Source: Streptomyces fodineus (GTDB taxonomy: Bacteria; Actinomycetota; Actinomycetes; Streptomycetales; Streptomycetaceae). From it: 64,000 nt of DNA. A program made the translations under genes and the position numbers. The notes under the pieces are model-generated. The model was not told where the DNA came from. It worked only from the letters and a program-made list of their open reading frames with translations, and did no database searches. This document shows positions 32,100-43,985 of this stretch, piece after piece; position 1 is the first letter of the stretch, and each line of letters starts with the position of its first letter. The stretch is taken from positions 2,542,001-2,606,000 of the forward strand of contig NZ_CP017248.1 in the NCBI RefSeq assembly GCF_001735805.1, written 5' to 3'.

Positions 32100-33437
32100 T
32101 CACACCTCGGCCGGTGCCTCCGCCTCCGTCCCTTCGTCCGCGGGCAGACTGTCCATGAAGGAGCTGACGGAGAAGACCGCGCGGCCGGGTCCGGGCGGGC
32201 CGTAGCCGGGCGGGGAGGAGAGCCCGAAGTCGTCCATCGTCCGACGGTAGGCCTGCAGCAGCCGGATGTGGTACTCCAGCGGCGCGCCCTGCGGGTTGGC
32301 CTTGCCGAGCGGGGTGGTGGGCTCCGGGCACCAGGTGGTGAAGCGCGGGGTGATGCCGTGCGACATGAAGAAGCGCAGTCCCTCGGTGGTCGACTCGATC
32401 GCCTCGTCCACCGTCGTGAACCCGAACGGCTCGGCCATCTCCACGCCCGCCACGAAGTTGGGGATCACATTGCGCGCGCCGAACACCTCGGCGGAGTCCA
32501 GGATCCGCTTGTGCCACTCGTCGCGGCCGACGTACCGCTCCTTGCCCGGGCAGTACAGCTCGAACAGCCGGCGGTCCCACACCTCGAAGTTGGGGTGGTA
32601 GATCTGCACGCCGTAGTCCTTGAACCGCTGCACGTCCGCCTTGGGCAGCGCCTGCGCGACGACCTTGCCGATCCAGCGGCCCGGGAAGCGCTCCTCGATG
32701 GCCTTGGCGTAGTGGCCGTAGAAGTCGGCCTCGTCGCGCCCGGCGACCGTCTTGGTGATCGCGCCGCCGGTCAGCGTGTACGCGGTGGAGGTCTTCTGGG
32801 TGTCGTACCGGTCGATGATCTCGAGGGCCTCCAGCACCTCCTCGACGTCCTTCACGCCGGTGTACGGCCGCCCGGCCGCCTTGTGCTGGCGCCAGTTGTG
32901 GTTGATGTCGCAGTACTGGCACTCCTCCTTGGCGCCGAAGTACTGGCAGACCCGGAAGACGGTGAGGTAGATCAGATAGCCCCACTGGATGGTCGGGGCC
33001 ACCTCCATCACGGACTTTCCGTTGGAGAGGGTGTGCCGGTAGTACTCCGGCATGGGCGGCACACCGACGTCCGCGATCCGCTTCCCGTCGAGGTACAGAC
33101 CGAGCAGCCCCTGACCGTCGGCCGCCACCCGGTACGGCGAGGCCGGATTCACCCGTACGGAGACGACGGTGCGCCGCAGGTCGTAGGGACCACCCGTGAG
33201 GATGATCTCCTCCGGGGGCCGGCGCAGCGCCGCCTCGCCGAGCTCGGGCAGGGTGCCGTGGTCGAAGGAGAAGATGAAGTACGACTTCGGCTTGACCTCG
33301 CCGCTCTCGTTGTCACTGAGGGCGGACGGGTCGAAGGCGACACCGCCGCGGAGCAGGTCCTCCTTGAAGACCGCTTCTCTGGGCACCTGCGGGAAGCGCT
33401 CCAGCAGATCCTCGACCAGCGCGGTACGACTGCCCAT
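32100..33437 (-). CDS. Radical SAM enzyme with an unusual CX8CX2C cluster motif
   Basis: A 445-residue protein of the radical SAM superfamily. The 4Fe-4S ligands are Cys164, Cys173 and Cys176 (CQYFGAKEECQYC), a CX8CX2C spacing instead of the usual CX3CX2C, followed by DINHNWRQHK. The TIM-barrel-like remainder has YTLTGGAIT, a GGE-like element, and ends in a Pro/Glu-rich tail. The substrate is unknown; conserved Cys pairs for extra clusters are not evident. It follows the flavin-type PPOX gene by 59 bases on the same strand, so the two may work together. ATG start at 33437; a GGGAGGAG sequence lies nearby upstream. Confidence 0.85.
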   Translation of the reverse strand: MGSRTALVEDLLERFPQVPREAVFKEDLLRGGVAFDPSALSDNESGEVKPKSYFIFSFDHGTLPELGEAALRRPPEEIILTGGPYDLRRTVVSVRVNPASPYRVAADGQGLLGLYLDGKRIADVGVPPMPEYYRHTLSNGKSVMEVAPTIQWGYLIYLTVFRVCQYFGAKEECQYCDINHNWRQHKAAGRPYTGVKDVEEVLEALEIIDRYDTQKTSTAYTLTGGAITKTVAGRDEADFYGHYAKAIEERFPGRWIGKVVAQALPKADVQRFKDYGVQIYHPNFEVWDRRLFELYCPGKERYVGRDEWHKRILDSAEVFGARNVIPNFVAGVEMAEPFGFTTVDEAIESTTEGLRFFMSHGITPRFTTWCPEPTTPLGKANPQGAPLEYHIRLLQAYRRTMDDFGLSSPPGYGPPGPGRAVFSVSSFMDSLPADEGTEAEAPAEV

Positions 33438-33496
33438 CCGTCTGTTCTCCTCCCGGCTCAGGCGTACGACTTACACCGTATGCCCCCGCCTGCGGC

Positions 33497-34171
33497 TCAT
33501 CCGTGCCGGGTCCCCGCACGGCGCGCGATGTGGTCCGGCACGGCGGTCCCGGCCGGCAGCGCCGGGTCGGGTTCGGGAGTGCCCCACACCGTGGTCAGCG
33601 GCAGGACTCCGGCCCACAGGCCGAGGGCCGCGTCGGGTCCGTCGCCGTCGTCCGGGGCGCCCGTGCGGATCTTGACGGAGGCCTCTTCGAGACAGAGGGC
33701 GAGGAGGGTGGTGGCGGCCAGTTCCTTGCGGCTGGGGCGGCGAGCGTACGACCACTGGCCCGGCGCGGAGTGCTCGGTGAGCCGGCGCAGGCCCTCCAGC
33801 TTCTCCTCGGGGTCGGTGACCTTGCGGGCCGTGCCGTGGATCATGGCGCTGCGGTAGTTCACGCCGTGCTCGAAGACGGACCGGGCGAGCACTAGCCCGT
33901 CCACGTGCGTGACCGTCACGCACACCGGCGTCTCTCCTGCGAGGCTGCGGCTGGCCACGGACCCATGCAGATACAGCCATCGCTCGTCCCGCCCGTACAC
34001 CGTGGGCACGACGAGGGGCCGCCCGTCGACCAGCACGCCGAGATGGCAGACGAATCCGGCGTCGAGGATCGCCTCCAGGTCCGCCCGCTCCAGGCTGCCC
34101 TGCTCGCGCAGGCGGCGGTGACGGGTGCGGTCGGTGAGGGGCAGCCGGGCGGGAAGCGGTTCCTGGGTCAT
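33497..34171 (-). CDS. Pyridoxamine 5'-phosphate oxidase-like flavin-binding protein
   Basis: A 224-residue split-barrel protein of the NimA/Pyridox_ox_2 type. LEAILDAGFVCHLGVLVDGRPLVVPTVYGRDERWLYLHGS (about 35-75) is the hallmark FMN-binding core. Small proteins of this family reduce nitro compounds or bind flavin; the substrate is unknown. The ATG at 34171 is preferred over an in-frame start at 34219, because the N-terminus MTQEPLPARLPLTDRTRHRR is typical. It is upstream of, and probably co-transcribed with, the radical SAM gene, and divergent from aldO. Confidence 0.85.
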   Translation of the reverse strand: MTQEPLPARLPLTDRTRHRRLREQGSLERADLEAILDAGFVCHLGVLVDGRPLVVPTVYGRDERWLYLHGSVASRSLAGETPVCVTVTHVDGLVLARSVFEHGVNYRSAMIHGTARKVTDPEEKLEGLRRLTEHSAPGQWSYARRPSRKELAATTLLALCLEEASVKIRTGAPDDGDGPDAALGLWAGVLPLTTVWGTPEPDPALPAGTAVPDHIARRAGTRHG

Positions 34172-34238
34172 GGCAGGAAAGGTACCGATATCGCACTCAT
34201 GGAGCCAGCGAGATTTCATATACGTCGATCCAATCTAG

Positions 34239-35597
<1,359 letters not shown>

Positions 35598-35635
35598 GGG
35601 CCGCTCGGACGGCTACTTTCTCCACCCCATTTCCA

Positions 35636-35672
35636 AAGCCCTTGTCGAAAGGGCTTGCCAGCCCATAGCCTG
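35636..35672 (+). promoter_or_regulatory. Hairpin/operator overlapping a candidate promoter for the ROK gene
   Basis: AAGCCCTT (35636-35643) and AAGGGCTT (35649-35656) are perfect inverted arms around GTCGA. The candidate -35 TTGTCG (35643-35648) lies in the palindrome, and TAGCCT (35667-35672) follows 18 bases later as -10. The element can be a terminator for aldO, an operator for the ROK regulator, or both. Confidence 0.5.
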
Positions 35673-35738
35673 ACGCCCGCGCCGGTGCCCATGCCGCCCC
35701 GGCCGGTCCGGCTGGACGGGATGGGAGGGGCCGCCGCG

Positions 35739-36989
35739 TTGAAGCGCACATCACGTGACATCCGCACCGCGAACCGCTACGAGGTGCTGCGCCAGATCAT
35801 CGCCGAGTCTCCCACCTCCCGGCAGGAGCTGGCCGCCGCCACGGGGCTGAGCCTGGCCACGGTCGCCACGCTGGTCGGCGAGCTGCTGGACCTGCGGATG
35901 ATCACCGAGGTGGGTTTCGAGGACTCGGCGGGCGGCCGGCCCCGGGGCCTGGTGGCCGTCAACGCGTCGGGGGGCGCGTTGATCGGCGTCGACATCGCGG
36001 AGACGTACGTCCATGTGGAGCTGTTCGACCTGGCGCTCAACGTACTGGCCCGCGCCGAGGAGGACATGCGGCCCGGTGAGAGCCGCCCGGAACAGGTGGT
36101 GGGCCATGTGGCCGCGGCCGTCGGCTCGGTGGTGGCACAGGCCGGGGTCGAGGCGGCCACGGTGCTCGGCGTCGGGGTGAGCGTGCCGGGCCAGGTGGAC
36201 CGGGACACCGGTGTCGCCGAGTACGCGCCCAACTGGGACTGGCACGACGTGCCGTTGCTCGACCTGCTCGCCGAACACATCCCTTACCCCCTGCACTTGG
36301 ACAATCCACTACGCGCCTGCGCGGTGGCCGAGCTGTGGTTCGGGGCCGCGCGGGGCCGCGGGGACGCAGTCGTGGTCAACCTGGGCACGGGGGTCGGCGC
36401 CGGTCTCGCCCTCGGCGGCGGGCTGCACCGGGGCGTGAGCAACAGCGCCGGCGAGTGGGGCCACACCACGCTGGTGCTGGACGGCCGGCTGTGCCACTGC
36501 GGCAACCACGGCTGCGTCGAGACGTACGTCGGCGCTCCCGGCATCATGCAGAACCTGCGCGAACTCAGCCCGCGCTCCCCCCTGTTGCACCCCGAGGACC
36601 AGACGGCCACCATCGCCGCGCTGGCCCGCGCGGTCGCCGCGGGCGACCCGGTGGCCCTCAAGGTGGTCCGAGACACCGCCCGCTATCTGGGTGCCGGCAT
36701 CTCCGACCTGGTCAATCTCCTCAACCCCGAAGTGATCGTGCTCAGCAGCTGGGTCGCCGCCCGGCTGGGCGAGCCGCTGCTCGACGAGGTCCGCCGGGCC
36801 GTCGCCCGGCACGCACTGCGCCGGCCGCTGGCCGCCACCGAGATCGTCCTCTCCCCGATCCCCACCGACCCGGTGTCCCTCGGCGCGGCCACGTTCGCGC
36901 TGGAGGGCGCGTTGCGGTCCGTCGGGCAGAGGCCGAGCACCACCAAGCGCACCATCCCCGCGCGGAGCCGTACCGCACCGCCTCCATGA
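35739..36989 (+). CDS. ROK family transcriptional regulator/sugar kinase-like protein
   Basis: A 416-residue ROK regulator: N-terminal winged helix-turn-helix (about 5-65; RYEVLRQIIAESPTSRQELAAATGLSLATVATLVGELL) followed by the actin-like ROK fold (about 80-400) with NLGTGVGAG phosphate loop and the zinc motif CHCGNHGCVE. The family senses sugars or sugar phosphates; whether it retains kinase activity is unclear. The TTG at 35739 is chosen because GGGAGGGG lies 8-9 bases upstream and the protein then begins KRTSRDIRTANRYEVL. It precedes a lectin remnant and lacZ on the same strand, which suggests control of galactoside use. Confidence 0.88.
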   Translation: MKRTSRDIRTANRYEVLRQIIAESPTSRQELAAATGLSLATVATLVGELLDLRMITEVGFEDSAGGRPRGLVAVNASGGALIGVDIAETYVHVELFDLALNVLARAEEDMRPGESRPEQVVGHVAAAVGSVVAQAGVEAATVLGVGVSVPGQVDRDTGVAEYAPNWDWHDVPLLDLLAEHIPYPLHLDNPLRACAVAELWFGAARGRGDAVVVNLGTGVGAGLALGGGLHRGVSNSAGEWGHTTLVLDGRLCHCGNHGCVETYVGAPGIMQNLRELSPRSPLLHPEDQTATIAALARAVAAGDPVALKVVRDTARYLGAGISDLVNLLNPEVIVLSSWVAARLGEPLLDEVRRAVARHALRRPLAATEIVLSPIPTDPVSLGAATFALEGALRSVGQRPSTTKRTIPARSRTAPPP

Positions 36990-37006
36990 CGACGGAAGGG
37001 ATGCAC

Positions 37007-40261
<3,255 letters not shown>

Positions 40262-40305
40262 CATCCGGCCGGCCAGGAGGAGGACTCCGTTGGGCGAGTG
40301 ACCGC

Positions 40306-41565
40306 TCAGGCCCTGCGGATCGGGGTCATCAGGGCCGTGAGGGCGAGCAGTACGCAGGTGGTGCCCGCGGTCAGGGCGGCCGGTGTGGTGCCCCAGCGTT
40401 GCGCGGCCCAGGTGAGGAGGGCTGCGCCGGCCGGGGCGGCGGAGTACTGGAGGGTCCAGTAGGCGGAGGTGACGCGGCCGAGCAGGTGCTCGGGGGTGAC
40501 CTCCTGGCGCAGGGACATCGAGCAGGTGCCCGCGATGCCGACGCCGGCCAGGAAGGCGGCGGCGAGGACGGCGACCGCGGGCACGGTGCCGGCCCGGCCG
40601 AGGCCGGCGCAGGCGAGCCCGCACAGCGCGGTCGCGCCGATCCAGGCGGTGCCCAAGCCGAGCAGGCGGCGGAGGCGGGCGACGAGCAGGGACCCGGCGA
40701 TGGTGCCGGACGCGCCGGCGGCCATGACGGTGCCGACCGTGCCGTCACTGTGGCCGAGATCGTGCTTGAGGTGGTAGATGACCAGGTCGTTCAGGCCGAG
40801 GGTGAGAAAGCTGAAGCCGAACAGCAGGGCCGTGAGCGAGCGCAGCAGGGGGTGCCGGTACAGGAAGGCGATGCCGGTACGCAGATCCTGCCGGACGGTG
40901 CTGCGGCCGGGCGCGGGGGCGTCGTCACCGGCCCGGTCCCGCAGCCGTACCCAGCGCATGCACGCGGCGGAGGCCGCGAAGCTGGCCGCGTCGACGGCGA
41001 CGGCGGCGGCCGGCCCGGTCCAGGCGGCGACCAGCCCCGCGCCCACCGGTCCGAGCACCCCGGCCGCCGCGGCGGTGGCGTTGAGCCGGCCGTTGGCCTC
41101 GGTGAGCCGGGCGGTGCCGACGAGACCGCGGACGACCGTGACGTAGCCGACGGCGAAGAACATGCCGACGGCCTCGCAGACCGGCAGCACCGCGTACAGC
41201 AGCCACAGGGCGGGGCCGAAGGCCCACACCAGCGGGATCAGCCCGTACAGGACCATCCGGACGAGGTCGCAGACGACGAGGAGCCTGCGCCGGTCCACGC
41301 GGTCCACGACGGTGCCGGCGAACACGGCGGCGAGCACGGCGGCGGCCCCGCCGACGGCGGTGAGCAGCCCCATCCGGGCCACGGATCCGGTGGCCTCCAG
41401 CACCAGCAGGGGCAGGGCGATCAGGGCGAAGGAGTCACCGAGGACGGAGAGGGTCTGGGCGGCCCAGAAGACGGTGAAGTCCCGCTGCCGCCACAGGGGC
41501 GGGGAGTCCTCGTGCTGCCCCTCCGCGGCGTTTCGGCTGTTCCCCTCGTGGGTCTCGTGTCCCAC
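40306..41565 (-). CDS. MFS transporter (macrolide/drug-efflux type)
   Basis: A 419-residue major facilitator with about 12 transmembrane helices, with motif A-like GTVVDRVDRRRLL between helices 2 and 3 and an FWAAQTLSVLGDSFALIALPLLVLEATGS start typical of MefA/MdfA-like exporters. The GTG at 41565 has GGGGGA about 5 bases upstream; a GTG at 41580 without ribosome binding site is in frame. It is divergent from a TetR gene, and the intergenic region holds repeated CCTAGG sites, so repression by that TetR is likely. Confidence 0.85.
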   Translation of the reverse strand: MGHETHEGNSRNAAEGQHEDSPPLWRQRDFTVFWAAQTLSVLGDSFALIALPLLVLEATGSVARMGLLTAVGGAAAVLAAVFAGTVVDRVDRRRLLVVCDLVRMVLYGLIPLVWAFGPALWLLYAVLPVCEAVGMFFAVGYVTVVRGLVGTARLTEANGRLNATAAAAGVLGPVGAGLVAAWTGPAAAVAVDAASFAASAACMRWVRLRDRAGDDAPAPGRSTVRQDLRTGIAFLYRHPLLRSLTALLFGFSFLTLGLNDLVIYHLKHDLGHSDGTVGTVMAAGASGTIAGSLLVARLRRLLGLGTAWIGATALCGLACAGLGRAGTVPAVAVLAAAFLAGVGIAGTCSMSLRQEVTPEHLLGRVTSAYWTLQYSAAPAGAALLTWAAQRWGTTPAALTAGTTCVLLALTALMTPIRRA

Positions 41566-41627
41566 AGTTTCCCCCGTCACGCATCAATGTTGAACGGTTT
41601 TCTCAACTACCTTCAAACACAGACTAG

Positions 41628-41683
41628 TTGACATGTCCGGTGCCACCCCTTCAAAACCTAGGTACCCTAGGATGATCCCTAGG
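41628..41683 (+). promoter_or_regulatory. Candidate -35 box and triple CCTAGG operator upstream of the TetR gene
   Basis: TTGACA at 41628-41633 is followed by three self-complementary CCTAGG hexamers at 41657-41662, 41666-41671 and 41678-41683. The first two form the near-palindrome CCTAGG-TAC-CCTAGG. The cluster lies between the probable promoter and the TetR start, as expected for an autoregulatory operator, and faces the divergent MFS gene. Confidence 0.6.
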
Positions 41684-41704
41684 CAGTCAAGGAGGAGGTG
41701 TCCG

Positions 41705-42298
41705 ATGGCCCGTGTGGGACTCACCGTGGACCGGCTGATCGCGGCGGCAGCCGAACTCGCCGACGAGGCCGGCTTCGAGAACGTCACGCTGTCCGCGCTG
41801 GCCCGCCGCTTCGGCGTGAAGGACGCCAGCCTGTACTCGCACGTCCGGGGGCTCGCGGATCTGCGCATCCGGCTCGCGCTGTACGCCGGGGGTGAGCTGA
41901 TCGACCGGATCGCGTCGGCCGTGGCCGGCCGCGCGGGCAAGGACGCGCTGGTCGCGTTCGCCGGCGCCTACCGCGCCTACGCCCTGGAACACCCCGGCCG
42001 GTACGCGGCCACCCAGATCCGCATCGACCAGTCCCTGATCGCCGGCTCCCCGGCCCTGCTCCGCACCGCCGAGATCACCTACGGGATGCTGCGCGCCTAC
42101 GGCCTGGACGAGCCCGACCTGACCGACGCCGTACGCCTGCTGCGCAGCACCTTCCACGGCTACTGCGCCCTGGAGTCCACCGGAGGCTTCGGCGCGGAGC
42201 GGGACGTACAGGCCTCCTGGGACAAGGCGATCGACGCGCTGCACCTGGCCCTCACCCACTGGCCCCGCCAGACGCGGAAGGACGACGGAGAAGGATGA
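41705..42298 (+). CDS. TetR family transcriptional regulator
   Basis: A 197-residue regulator with helix-turn-helix at about 5-50 (VDRLIAAAAELADEAGFENVTLSALARRFGVKDASLYSHV) and a WHG/TetR_C-like ligand domain (CALESTGGFG near 165). The ATG has a very strong AAGGAGGAGG 5-8 bases upstream. Its stop overlaps the next start (ATGA), so the hydrolase is co-translated. It likely represses itself and the divergent MFS gene through the CCTAGG cluster. Confidence 0.92.
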   Translation: MARVGLTVDRLIAAAAELADEAGFENVTLSALARRFGVKDASLYSHVRGLADLRIRLALYAGGELIDRIASAVAGRAGKDALVAFAGAYRAYALEHPGRYAATQIRIDQSLIAGSPALLRTAEITYGMLRAYGLDEPDLTDAVRLLRSTFHGYCALESTGGFGAERDVQASWDKAIDALHLALTHWPRQTRKDDGEG

Positions 42299-43011
42299 CC
42301 GAGCGGCTTCACTACGACGTCACGGGCAGCGGTCCCGTGCTGCTGGTCCTGCCGGGCGGGGCCGGGCACCCGATGGGGCTCGGGCCACTGACCGAGCGGC
42401 TCGCCGCGCGCTTCACCGTGGTGACGTACGACCCGCTCGGGCTCGCCCACGGCCGGCTCGGCCTGCCGGTTCCCGAGCAGCGCGTGGCGGACTGGAGCGA
42501 GGGCGCGCACCGGGTGCTGGAGAAGGTGCTTCCGGCGGGCGGGTCCGCGTACGCGTTCGGGACCAGCTCCGGCGGTATCACCGCCCTGGACCTGCTCGCC
42601 CGGCATCCCGGGCGGCTGGCGCACGTGGTCGCGCACGAACCGCCGTGCGTGACGGTGCTGCCGGACGGGCAGGAGCGGCGCGCCGAGCTGATCGGGCAGC
42701 TGGACGGGCCCGGACGCCCGCCCGCGGAAGGCGAGACGGCCACGCCGTACGGGGTCTTCCTGGCGCGCGTGCTGCGCCCGTTCACGTCCTACGTGCCGTC
42801 CTTCACCGCTCCGCCGGGCGGTCTCACCATCGCCGCCGGTACCGACTCCCGCGGCCGACTCCTCCACGACACCGCCGCGTTGCTGGCCGATCGGCTGGGC
42901 GGTGGGCTCGTGGAGTTCCCGGGCGGGCACCTGGGCACACTCGATCACCCGGTGGCGTTCGCGGACTTGCTCACCGGCACCCTGCGCTCCAGTGCGCGGA
43001 CCTCGGCATAG
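42295..43011 (+). CDS. Alpha/beta hydrolase co-expressed with TetR
   Basis: A 238-residue alpha/beta hydrolase. VLLVLPGGAGHPMGLGPL is the oxyanion strand/loop, GTSSGG (about 83-88) the nucleophile elbow and FPGGHLGTLDHP the catalytic His region. The ATG overlaps the TetR stop by four bases. The last 67 bases overlap, on the opposite strand, the 3' end of the PEP-mutase-like gene; both frames look conserved to their ends. It may detoxify a compound sensed by the TetR regulator and exported by the MFS protein; that is inference. Confidence 0.85.
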   Translation: MTERLHYDVTGSGPVLLVLPGGAGHPMGLGPLTERLAARFTVVTYDPLGLAHGRLGLPVPEQRVADWSEGAHRVLEKVLPAGGSAYAFGTSSGGITALDLLARHPGRLAHVVAHEPPCVTVLPDGQERRAELIGQLDGPGRPPAEGETATPYGVFLARVLRPFTSYVPSFTAPPGGLTIAAGTDSRGRLLHDTAALLADRLGGGLVEFPGGHLGTLDHPVAFADLLTGTLRSSARTSA

Positions 43012-43754
43012 GTGGGAATGGTGCCGCCCGGGGCGCGTCCGGCGGCGATGTCGGCCACCGCGTCCAGGGCCGCGCCGAGCGCCCGCCGGTAGAGCAGCGA
43101 GCCGAGGCTGACCCGGCGGACGCCGAGGCCGGCGAGCTGGGCGAGGGTGGGTCCGGCGGGCGAGTAGAGGATGTTGAGGGGGACGTCGAGGTGCCGGACG
43201 AGGCCCGCGATCCGCTCGGGGTCGGTCAGTCCGGGCACGAACACCCCGTCGGCACCGGCCTGTTGGTAGGCGTCGAGCCGCCGCAGGGTGTCCCGCTCGT
43301 CGCCGTCACCGGACCAGTGGGTGTCGGTGCGGGCGTTGACGAACAGCCCGGGTACGGCCGCCTTCGCCGCGGCGATCTTCGCCGCGTGCCGGTCGACCGG
43401 CCCCAGCCCGTCCTCCAGATTGATCCCGGCCACCCCCATGGTCCACAACTCCCGTGCCAGCTCGGCGACTTCGCCGGGCTCCGGACTGAATCCGTCCTCG
43501 GCGTCCACCGAGAGGAACCAGGGCTCGGAGCCGAGGGTCAGGGCGAGAGCGAGGGTCTGCTCCCGGGTCGCGCCTGCACCGTCGGGCAGGCCGGCGGCCG
43601 CCGCCGCGGCCAGGCTCGTCGTGCCGATCGCGGGGAAACCCCGGGCGGCGAGCGCCGCCGCGGAGGCGTGGTCCCAGGCGTTGGGCAGCAGCAGCGGCTC
43701 GCCGGGCCGGTGATGGAGTCCGGCGAACGTCGTCTCGGTGGGCTCAGCGGTCAT
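42945..43754 (-). CDS. Isocitrate lyase/PEP mutase superfamily protein
   Basis: A 269-residue TIM-barrel protein. LPNAWDHASAAALAARGFPAIGTTS is the usual N-terminal part of the family, VDAEDGF carries the metal-binding acidic residues and GINLEDG follows. Members cleave or form C-C or C-P bonds next to a carboxylate; the precise substrate is unknown. The gene is probably leaderless (TAGCGT 6 bases before the ATG). Its 3' end overlaps that of the convergent alpha/beta hydrolase by 67 bases. Confidence 0.85.
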   Translation of the reverse strand: MTAEPTETTFAGLHHRPGEPLLLPNAWDHASAAALAARGFPAIGTTSLAAAAAAGLPDGAGATREQTLALALTLGSEPWFLSVDAEDGFSPEPGEVAELARELWTMGVAGINLEDGLGPVDRHAAKIAAAKAAVPGLFVNARTDTHWSGDGDERDTLRRLDAYQQAGADGVFVPGLTDPERIAGLVRHLDVPLNILYSPAGPTLAQLAGLGVRRVSLGSLLYRRALGAALDAVADIAAGRAPGGTIPTYAEVRALERRVPVSKSANATG

Positions 43755-43760
43755 ACGACC

Positions 43761-43766
43761 ACGCTA
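43761..43766 (-). promoter_or_regulatory. -10 hexamer of the PEP-mutase-like gene
   Basis: TAGCGT on the minus strand ends 6 bases before the ATG, consistent with a leaderless transcript. Its TAG is also the stop codon of the transporter-tail remnant. Confidence 0.5.
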
Positions 43767-43948
43767 GGCGGGGGTCGTTTCGGCGCCCGCCGAACCGTTC
43801 GGGCCGTCCGGTTGGACCCGCTTCTTGACGGTCCTGGCGTCCGGCACGGTGCCGAAGAGCAGGCCCGCGCCCGCGAGGCGACCGCCGCGCCCTCGCTCAC
43901 CGTCAGCAGTGCGACAGTGGGCCCGCCCGGCAGGCGCGCCGCCCGCAC
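43764..43948 (-). pseudogene. Frameshifted C-terminal remnant, probably of a membrane transporter
   Basis: The first part reads AARLPGGPTVALLTVSEGAAV in one frame; after a one-base shift the next frame continues LAGAGLLFGTVPDARTVKKR and then VQPDGPNGSAGAETTPA to a TAG at 43764. Together this looks like the last transmembrane segment and basic tail of an MFS-type transporter. Everything upstream is missing and the 3' end of the DUF2264 gene follows at 43986. I infer a truncated, decayed gene; the assignment to a transporter is tentative. Confidence 0.4.
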
Positions 43949-43985
43949 CGCCGTACCGAGACGTCCGCTCCCCTCTCGTGCACCC

